From the NCBI RefSeq assembly GCF_028737255.1, contig NZ_JAQZAN010000005.1, positions 124,001 through 188,000 on the forward strand: a stretch of 64,000 bases of DNA, given 5' to 3'. The notes under the pieces were generated by a model that did no database searches, was not told the origin of the DNA, and worked only from the letters and a program-made list of their open reading frames with translations. Below, piece after piece: positions 58,121 through 64,000 of the stretch. Both the position numbers and the translations under genes were made by a program. The DNA comes from Actinomycetospora straminea. Its GTDB lineage: Bacteria; Actinomycetota; Actinomycetes; Mycobacteriales; Pseudonocardiaceae. Each line of letters opens with the position of its first letter. The first letter of the stretch is position 1.

Positions 58121-59479
58121 TCACGACGGTCGGGATATGCCTCCCCGCGGGCGCCGCGGGGCAGGTGCGGTTCGTCGACGAGCTGGCCGGGCCCTGAATG
58201 AGGCCAGCTGCCGCAGGGTCGGCCAGTCGATGGCCGGCTTGGCCGGGCGGATTCCGGGCCGGTCTCGAGGCACCCGGACACGCAGCGCCTTCGGCCGGAT
58301 GGCGCAGCGGACAGGCGAGGTCATCAGGACGGTCTCGCCGTCGATCCCCACCGGGATCTCGGCCGTGTCGGCGTCGACGACCACTTCGCCGACGGTCAGC
58401 CGGGTCAAGCCCCGGCCCTTTCCGCCGCGCAGCAGCTCGACGCTCTGCCGTGCGCTGTCCACCGTCACGGCGACGACCCCGAGCGTCCCGGTGTCGAGCC
58501 GCGCCCGGCGGCTGAGCCCGGCGATGTCGCCGTCCTGGTACGGGTTGTTGCTCACCAGCAGCGCCTGCGGACCGGTGATCGTGCTTTCACCCGCGCAGGC
58601 CGCAAGCCTGGCGCCGCGGTGGCCGCTCAGGATCTCGGGCAGCATCTGCAGCGTCGTGCCCGCTTTGTCGTCGCGGTAGGCGGGGCTCTCCACCACTTCG
58701 GCGTAGGCGCCGAACGAGGCGTTGTTCACGAACGTGCGCCCACCGATGATGCCCAGGTCGATCTGCTGCTCCACCCCGTCGCTGGTGAGCGCGTCGAGGC
58801 AGGCGGCCGGGTTGTCCCGGTCCAGCCCCAGGTCCATCGCGAAGTGGTTGCGGGTCCCCGCGCTGACGACCAGGAACGGGAGATCGTGCTCGGCGGCGAT
58901 CCCGGCCACCAGCGCCTGTGTCCCGTCGCCCCCGGCTACCCCGAGCAGATCGGCGCCCGCGGCGACCCCCTCTTCGGCCAGCTCCGCCGCGTCGACCTGG
59001 CCCGGGCCCTCCAGCAGTGCGACTTGGGCGCCGAGCGCCTCGGCCTTCTCCTTCAGGCCGAACTCGGCGACCTTCCCGCCGCCCGACTTCGGGTTCATGA
59101 TCAGGAATGCGCGCCGTGGCGGCGGGACCTCGCGGACCGGCATGCCCGGATCCGCGACAACTGGGGTCAGCGCCAGCCGGGCGGTCGCGATGGCGACAAC
59201 GACGAGCACCGGCGCCACGATGCCCACCCACAGGAGGTGGTTCAGGGCGAAGGTCACCAGCACCGCGATCGGGGCGAGGATCATCAGACAGAACGCCAGC
59301 CATCGCACCAGCCCTCGGTGGGCCAGGAACCAGTACGCGCCCGCCACCAGCAGGCACGCACCGGCCGCTCCCACACCGACCATCGCCAGGCTGGCCAGGC
59401 CCGCGAAACCGATCATCAGCGCCGCGGCGGCGAGCATCAGCGCGAAGGCCGCCCGGGCCAGCCAGCGCCGCCGCGTCAT
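58121..59479 (-). CDS. Diacylglycerol/lipid kinase with N-terminal membrane region
   Basis: The 452-residue protein has about four membrane helices (residues 10-105, for example LVRWLAFCLMILAPIAVLVTFAL), followed by a DAGK catalytic domain: RAFLIMNPKSGGGKVAEFGL, GADLLGVAGGDGTQALVAG with the GGDGT motif, and VVSAGTRNHFAMDLGLDRDN. It should phosphorylate diacylglycerol or another lipid. ATG at 59479 is chosen for the GGAGGGACC just before it; an ATG at 59503 forms an ATGA overlap with the DUF2252 stop and is a real alternative. The enzyme may counterbalance the App1-phospholipase fusion by returning DAG to phosphatidate, which is inference. Confidence 0.9.
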   Translation of the reverse strand: MTRRRWLARAAFALMLAAAALMIGFAGLASLAMVGVGAAGACLLVAGAYWFLAHRGLVRWLAFCLMILAPIAVLVTFALNHLLWVGIVAPVLVVVAIATARLALTPVVADPGMPVREVPPPRRAFLIMNPKSGGGKVAEFGLKEKAEALGAQVALLEGPGQVDAAELAEEGVAAGADLLGVAGGDGTQALVAGIAAEHDLPFLVVSAGTRNHFAMDLGLDRDNPAACLDALTSDGVEQQIDLGIIGGRTFVNNASFGAYAEVVESPAYRDDKAGTTLQMLPEILSGHRGARLAACAGESTITGPQALLVSNNPYQDGDIAGLSRRARLDTGTLGVVAVTVDSARQSVELLRGGKGRGLTRLTVGEVVVDADTAEIPVGIDGETVLMTSPVRCAIRPKALRVRVPRDRPGIRPAKPAIDWPTLRQLASFRARPARRRTAPAPRRPRGGISRPS

Positions 59480-59499
59480 GGTCCCTCCGTGGTCGACGG

Positions 59500-60960
59500 T
59501 CATGTGCCCGTGTGCGCTTCGAGGCGTCCGGACCGGATCGCCGTCACGAACTCCTGGAAGTCCCGTTCGTTCTGGTCGGCATAGCGCTCCGCGAAGTCGG
59601 TGACGGCCCGGTCGAAGGCGTCGTCGTCGCCCAGGTACGCGGAGATGGCGACCGGATCTCCTGCTCGGGCGTGCGCCCGGGCCAGGGTCCATCCGCAGGT
59701 GCGGGCGTAGAAGGTGAGCCCGACCGGGGCCATCGTCTCGACGTCGACCGAGCCCTTCATGTCGCGAAGCTGGCGCCAGTAGAAGTGCCGGTTCGCGTCG
59801 AGCCCGGTGGTCCAGCCGAGGAAGATGTCGCTGGCCGCCTGCATCATCAGCTGTCCGCGCACGACCCGCTCGGCGTGCTGCCGGTACCGGCTCCTCGGCA
59901 GGTGGTCCTCCAGTACCGATGCGGTCGCCTCCTTGACCTGGAGGAACAACGGATCCTGCGCGTCGCGCCCCTCGAGCAGGACGATGAACGCCCGGGTGCC
60001 GACGCTGCCGACGCCGACCACCTTGCGGGCGCAGTCCACGACCTCGAAACGGTCCAGCAGCTGGCGTCGGTCCTCGGGAAGGGTGCTGCGATAGGAGCGC
60101 AGCTGCTCGCGCAGCGCATGTCCGACCTGGTCACGGGAGAGGCCGAACGTGGAGGCCAGATCGCGCGCCGGGACGACGATCGGTGGCTGGCTGACGATCC
60201 GGTACCGCCCGTCGACCACCTCGCCCAGCGTCGACAGCGCCTGCAGGCTGTCCCGTGTGTAGGCCTTCGCGCGGGTCCGTTCCGCCGTCTTCTCCGCCTT
60301 CCTGGCCTCCTTCACGGCCTTCTTCGCCTTCTTGTCCTTCTTCTGCTCCTTCTCGAGCTCGCCGGTGAAGGTCCGGACGGCCGTCATCAGCTCGTCGTCG
60401 GAGAGGTGGGAGTACCAGACGTCCATGGTCCGCATCCGGGCGAACTCGGCCATGGACTCCCGATAGGACCGCACCGAGGCGAACGTGGCCTCCCGCGCGT
60501 TCGACCTCGAGAACCCGTTGTTGCGCGCGGCGATCGTGACGCTCGCCGCCAGCCGCTCCACGTCGTACTCGAACGGTCCGGGCAGCGTCTCGTCGAAGTC
60601 GTTCACATCGAACATCAGCTTCCGCTCCGGAGAGGCGAAGACCCCGAAGTTCGACAGGTGGGCGTCGCCGCACAGCTGTGTGATCAATCCGGCGGTCGGT
60701 GTGCCGGCGAGGTCGGCGGCCATGATCTTCGCGCCGCCGCGGTAGAACGTGAACGGCGAGACCATCATCCGCCCGTGACGCACCGGCACCAGGTCGGGCT
60801 CGCGAGTGCGGTTCTGCCGTTCGATCAGATCGACCGGATCGGGGCGGTCTCCCGCAGGTTCCCACCCGGAGTGACACGACGGCGGCGTCCGCTCCCGTGC
60901 CTCCCGGCCCATGGCGGTTCGTTCGTCCGTGCTGGGATGCGCGACCGCTGTCACCACCAT
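59500..60960 (-). CDS. DUF2252 protein
   Basis: The 486-residue protein matches DUF2252: VPVRHGRMMVSPFTFYRGGAKIMAADLA, described here in part, LCGDAHLSNFGVFASPERKLMFDVNDFDETLPGPFEYDVERLAAS-like stretches, and TFYARTCGWTLARAHARAGD near the end. The motifs HLSNFG and DVNDFDE look like the catalytic and metal-binding loops of aminoglycoside-phosphotransferase-like kinases, so a small-molecule kinase is likely. A lysine-rich segment EKEQKKDKKAKKAVKEARKA lies near residue 215. ATG at 60960 is chosen over GTG 60969 because GGAGGTG is six bases before it. The lipid kinase gene follows immediately. Confidence 0.9.
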   Translation of the reverse strand: MVVTAVAHPSTDERTAMGREARERTPPSCHSGWEPAGDRPDPVDLIERQNRTREPDLVPVRHGRMMVSPFTFYRGGAKIMAADLAGTPTAGLITQLCGDAHLSNFGVFASPERKLMFDVNDFDETLPGPFEYDVERLAASVTIAARNNGFSRSNAREATFASVRSYRESMAEFARMRTMDVWYSHLSDDELMTAVRTFTGELEKEQKKDKKAKKAVKEARKAEKTAERTRAKAYTRDSLQALSTLGEVVDGRYRIVSQPPIVVPARDLASTFGLSRDQVGHALREQLRSYRSTLPEDRRQLLDRFEVVDCARKVVGVGSVGTRAFIVLLEGRDAQDPLFLQVKEATASVLEDHLPRSRYRQHAERVVRGQLMMQAASDIFLGWTTGLDANRHFYWRQLRDMKGSVDVETMAPVGLTFYARTCGWTLARAHARAGDPVAISAYLGDDDAFDRAVTDFAERYADQNERDFQEFVTAIRSGRLEAHTGT

Positions 60961-61386
60961 CCGATCCACCTCCGGTTCCGACGATGTCGCGACGGCGCTG
61001 GTCGGCGTCGCCCCCGCTCACGATGGCGCCGGGAACCGTCCGCGACCTGAGTGACATCGCTGGGCGCTTCGACTCACCCCGGCCGGTTCCCGGGTGGTGA
61101 GCTACTCGGCGCCGATTCTTTCTCCGCGCGTGACTCCCCAACCTCGTCCGCGGTGGGTGATGGCACGCCCTCGGCCCGCCCGTCCGGGACCGACCCCTCG
61201 AGGGTGCGGGCCGTCGTGCCGCCGAAGGGACGGCATCGGATCGGCAACCTGGTGCGGTCGTGATGGTCCGGCATTGCTGCTCCTCGGTTCGTGCCCGACC
61301 TGGCCCGGCAACGCCTCGGCCACCGTCGCGAGCCGCCGTGGCGGCCCCCTCGCGCCGTGGGGCCGTCGGACGGTTCGGCAGGGGTC
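60961..61386. other. 426-bp region without a confident gene
   Basis: The gap between the DUF2252 start and the arginine-rich mini-ORF has no frame with convincing codon use. Long arginine-rich frames on both strands are artefacts of high GC. The DUF2252 promoter and the end of the mini-ORF transcript should be here. No tRNA or palindrome was recognised. Confidence 0.5.
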
Positions 61387-61458
61387 TCAGGTACGGCGCG
61401 TCATGCGGCGCGTGGTGCGGCGTGCGGTGCGGCGCGCCATCCTGCGGGTGGCGAACAT
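61387..61458 (-). CDS. Putative 23-residue arginine-rich peptide
   Basis: ATG at 61458 follows GGAGG by five bases, the best Shine-Dalgarno in this part of the window. The peptide begins MFATRRMARRTARRTTRR and then repeats the pattern, with 10 arginines and 6 threonines in 23 residues and stop TGA at 61387. It is too short for family assignment and could bind nucleic acid or ribosomes if made. The repeated coding pattern CGCCGCACC gives the DNA an internal repeat. Evidence for expression is only the SD and position. Confidence 0.4.
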   Translation of the reverse strand: MFATRRMARRTARRTTRRMTRRT

Positions 61459-61770
61459 GGTGACCTCCCCGGGTCGCTTCCTGTGGTCGTCGCTGCGACG
61501 GCGGCCACCACCGCCACCTCCGCGGCGTGGGCGTCGGCACCGGGCGCGGCGCCACCCACACCGGACGAGGCATGCCCGCCCACCGGTCCCACCCGCCGGC
61601 CGTGCAATGGCACCGTCGGCGGTGCGTCGCGGCCGGGCCGCAGGACGGCTCGGCGTCGATCCACCCACTCCGGGTGACGCGCGGAACCCTCCTGCTCGTC
61701 ACCGTGGACACACGTCATGCCTTGGCGTGGAAGGCACGCGAGGCGTCACCAGCGACAGAACGAGGACCCC
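61459..61770. other. 312-bp region without a confident gene
   Basis: Region between the divergent mini-ORF and alkylsulfatase genes. Open frames here are proline/arginine-rich and not credible. It must carry both promoters. No clear -10 or operator was recognised. Confidence 0.5.
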
Positions 61771-63666
61771 GTGGCCGACGACACCGCTCCCCGCGCCCGC
61801 CCCGAGATCGTCGACGCGGCCTCCGCGCTGGAGTCCCGCTTCCCGTTCGCCGACGACGCGGCGTTCGCCGACGCCCGGCACGGCTACCTCGGCACCATCC
61901 GCGACGGGCTGGTGCACGCCGACGACGGCCGCGTGGTGTGGAACGCCGAGACCTGGACCCCGACCCTCGCGGGACCGCGCCCGGACACCGTGAACCCCAG
62001 CCTGTGGCGCCAGGCCCAGCTCGTGGCCATGCATGGGCTGTTCGAGGTCACCGACGGCATCTACCAGGTCCGCGGGCTCGACCTGTCCAACATGACGATC
62101 GTCGAGGGCGACCGCGGCGTGATCGTCATCGACCCCCTCATCTCCACCGAGACCGCCGCCGCCGGCCTCGCGCTCTACCGCGAGCACCGCGGCGACCGCC
62201 CGGTCAGCGCGGTGATCTACACCCACAGCCACGTCGATCACTTCGGCGGCGTGCGCGGCATCGTCTCGGGCGACGACGTCGCCGCCGGGCGGGTGCCGAT
62301 CCTCGCTCCGGAGGGGTTCCTCGAGCATGCCGTCGCCGAGAACGTCTACGCCGGCGCCGCGATGAGCCGCCGCGCGGCGTACATGTACGGGGCCGCGCTG
62401 CCCGTCGGCCCGGCGGGCCAGATGGGTGCCGGGCTGGGCATGACCACCTCCACCGGCACCGTCACCCTGATCCCGCCGACCACCGACATCACCCACACCG
62501 GCCAGGAGGAGACCCTCGACGGGGTCCGGATCGTCTTCCAGGTCACCCCGGGCACCGAGGCGCCGGCGGAGATGAACTTCCTTTTCCCCGACCGGCGCGC
62601 CCTGTGCATGGCCGAGAACGCCACCCACACCCTGCACAACCTGCTCACCCTGCGCGGGGCTCTGGTCCGTGACCCCCGCGCCTGGGCTCGCTACCTGACC
62701 GAGGCCATCGATCTGTTCGCCGACGACACCGACGTCGAGTTCGCCTCGCACCACTGGCCCACCTGGGGCCGCGACCGCATCGTGGCGCTGCTGTCCGAGC
62801 AGCGCGACCTCTACGCCTACCAGCACGACCAGACCCTGCGGCTGCTCAACAAGGGCTACGTCGGCGCCGAGATCGCCGAGATGCTCGAGGTCCCGCCCGC
62901 CCTCGAGGCCGCCTGGAACACCCACGGCTACTACGGGTCGATCAGCCACAACGTCAAGGCGGTCTACCAGCGCTACATGGGGTGGTTCGACGGCAACCCC
63001 GCCCACCTCTGGCAGCACCCACCGCAGGAGGCGGGCCGCCGCTACGTCGAGGTGATGGGCGGCCCCGACGCCGTGCTCGTCGCGGGACGGCGCGCCTTCG
63101 ACGCGGGCGACTTCCGCTGGACCGCGGAGCTCGTCAGCCACCTCGTGTTCACCGACCCCGCCAACACCGCTGCCCGCGAGCTCGAGGCCGCCGCGCTCGA
63201 ACAGCTGGCCTACGGCGCCGAGAACGGCACCTGGCGCAACTTCTACCTCACCGGCGCCCTCGAGCTCCGCGGCACCTCCGTCGGCACCCCCATCGTCGCC
63301 GCCTCGCCCGACATGATCGCCCAGCTCACCCTCGACCAGCTCTTCGACAGCATCGCCATCCAGGTCGACGGACCGAAAGCCTGGCACCTCACCTCCGCCG
63401 TCGACTGGACCATCGACGACACCGCCTACTGGACCCGGCTCGCCAACGGCGTGCTCACCCACGGCGAGGGCACCGTCCGCGGCGGCGCGGACGCGCGCGT
63501 CGCCGTCGCCCGGACCGGGCTGCTCGCCCTGCTCAGCGGCGCCACCACACCCGAGGCCCTCACCACGTCCGGCGACCTGACCATCGACGGAGCCGGCGAC
63601 GTCCTGACCACCGTTCTCGGCGTCCTCGACCCCCCGGACCCCGGCTTCGCCATCGTCACGCCCTGA
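61771..63666 (+). CDS. Linear primary alkylsulfatase (SdsA1-like, metallo-beta-lactamase fold)
   Basis: The 631-residue enzyme has the zinc-binding THSHVDHFGG at residues 151-160, MAENATHTLHNLLTLRG, and FASHHWPTWG, all marks of the SdsA1/BDS1 type III alkylsulfatases that cut primary alkyl sulfates such as dodecyl sulfate. The dimerisation domain follows (RRLLNKG-type HDQTLRLLNKGYVGAEIAEML, GHYG-type WNTHGYYGSISHNVKAVYQRY). A C-terminal SCP2-like domain (about 510-631) helps bind the alkyl chain. There is no signal peptide, unlike some secreted relatives. GTG at 61771 follows GAGG. A GAP-family gene follows, likely in the same operon. Confidence 0.93.
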   Translation: MADDTAPRARPEIVDAASALESRFPFADDAAFADARHGYLGTIRDGLVHADDGRVVWNAETWTPTLAGPRPDTVNPSLWRQAQLVAMHGLFEVTDGIYQVRGLDLSNMTIVEGDRGVIVIDPLISTETAAAGLALYREHRGDRPVSAVIYTHSHVDHFGGVRGIVSGDDVAAGRVPILAPEGFLEHAVAENVYAGAAMSRRAAYMYGAALPVGPAGQMGAGLGMTTSTGTVTLIPPTTDITHTGQEETLDGVRIVFQVTPGTEAPAEMNFLFPDRRALCMAENATHTLHNLLTLRGALVRDPRAWARYLTEAIDLFADDTDVEFASHHWPTWGRDRIVALLSEQRDLYAYQHDQTLRLLNKGYVGAEIAEMLEVPPALEAAWNTHGYYGSISHNVKAVYQRYMGWFDGNPAHLWQHPPQEAGRRYVEVMGGPDAVLVAGRRAFDAGDFRWTAELVSHLVFTDPANTAARELEAAALEQLAYGAENGTWRNFYLTGALELRGTSVGTPIVAASPDMIAQLTLDQLFDSIAIQVDGPKAWHLTSAVDWTIDDTAYWTRLANGVLTHGEGTVRGGADARVAVARTGLLALLSGATTPEALTTSGDLTIDGAGDVLTTVLGVLDPPDPGFAIVTP

Positions 63667-63690
63667 CCCCGATCAACCGAGGAGCGCGAC

Positions 63691-64000
63691 GTGGGTGCTG
63701 CCATCGGAGCGGTCCTGCCCCTCGGCATCGGCGTGGCACTGAGCCCGGTACCGATCATCGCCGTGGTGCTGATGCTCGCCACACCTCGTGGACGGGTCAA
63801 CGGGCCAGCGTTCATCACCGGCTGGGTCCTCGGACTCGCCGTCGTCGGGGCCGTCGTCCTGGCGCTCTCCGCCGGAGCCGGCGCCGCCGAGGGCGACGAA
63901 CGACCGGCCGCCTGGGTCTCGATCGTGAAGATTCTTCTCGGGGCGGTGATGCTGGTGCTCGCGGTCCGGCAGTGGCGCGACCGACCCCGTGCGTGCGCTC
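63691..64000 (+). CDS. GAP-family (Sap, LysE-like) membrane protein, N-terminal part
   Basis: The visible 103 residues start with a hydrophobic LPLGIGVALSPVPIIAVVLML, then ATPRGRVNGPAFITGWVLGL and a third helix LLGAVMLVLAVRQW, as in the GAP/Sap family related to the sulfolipid-1-addressing protein. Such proteins export peptidolipids or sulfolipids in mycobacteria. GTG at 63691 has GAGGAG upstream, 24 bases after the alkylsulfatase stop. The gene continues beyond the window. Coupling to an alkylsulfatase suggests a transport role for sulfate esters or their products, which is inference. Confidence 0.82.
   Translation, partial: MGAAIGAVLPLGIGVALSPVPIIAVVLMLATPRGRVNGPAFITGWVLGLAVVGAVVLALSAGAGAAEGDERPAAWVSIVKILLGAVMLVLAVRQWRDRPRACA

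Noticed and set aside
61094-61993. A 299-codon open frame on the plus strand
   Set aside because: The composition is Arg/Pro-rich without any motif, and it overlaps the start of the alkylsulfatase in another frame.

Overview
The window is very GC-rich (third codon positions almost always G or C), uses GTG starts freely, and is packed with short intergenic gaps and overlapping stops and starts. Together with families typical of mycolata and relatives (a ChoD-type sterol oxidase, a type VII secretion target, DUF1023, DUF5313, DUF2252, an IdeR/DtxR regulator with iron boxes), this points to an actinomycete, most likely of the Pseudonocardiales. That placement is inference. No rRNA, tRNA, CRISPR array, integrase, transposase or phage gene was found. 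The region reads as chromosome with small accessory modules.

Layout. 1-8.2 kb: a DUF1023 hydrolase with a type VII target, a mismatch uracil glycosylase, a quinone oxidoreductase, a FAD monooxygenase beside a broken TetR gene, choD, peptidase E and an amidohydrolase. 8.3-14.6 kb: a large FAD/iron-sulfur dehydrogenase, DUF5313, a secreted lipoprotein peptidase and a membrane glycosyltransferase. 14.7-16.4 kb: a two-gene restriction-modification unit (BglII-like endonuclease plus MT-A70 methyltransferase) with seven GATC sites at exact 12-bp spacing in the methyltransferase 5' end. 16.5-28.2 kb: small regulators, two methionine aminopeptidases (one paired with an XRE regulator across an AT-rich palindrome), a Baeyer-Villiger-type monooxygenase divergent from an AraC regulator, VOC proteins, MtnA and a cation exporter. 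28.2-34.7 kb: a two-component system, a DtxR-family regulator and a three-gene iron ABC transporter, with iron boxes at both ends. 34.9-39.1 kb: an aldolase, sugar epimerase, GT2, polytopic glycosyltransferase and GtrA, probably a cell-surface glycan module. 39.1-46.1 kb: XRE/SDR, VOC/MarR, small stress-type proteins and an MFS exporter. 46.4-51.3 kb: envelope and lipid genes, including an App1 phosphatase-phospholipase D fusion. 51.4-55.0 kb: an acyl-CoA ligase (frameshifted), TetR and aromatic hydroxylase operon. 55.3-61.0 kb: SulP, DUF998, diacylglycerol kinase and DUF2252. 61.4-64 kb: a 23-codon arginine-rich ORF, a linear alkylsulfatase and the start of a GAP-family membrane protein.

Regulation is unusually readable. 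Many genes have an nAnnnT -10 hexamer ending 6 or 7 bases before the start codon, indicating leaderless mRNAs. Several palindromes sit where a local regulator should act: upstream of choD, at the AraC/monooxygenase gap, at the XRE/MetAP gap, and the iron boxes. Strong hairpins mark the ends of several units.

The items most worth following up are the restriction-modification unit with its phased GATC array, the XRE-MetAP module, the App1-PLD fusion, the 31-bp dyad between choD and pepE, and the arginine-rich mini-ORF.
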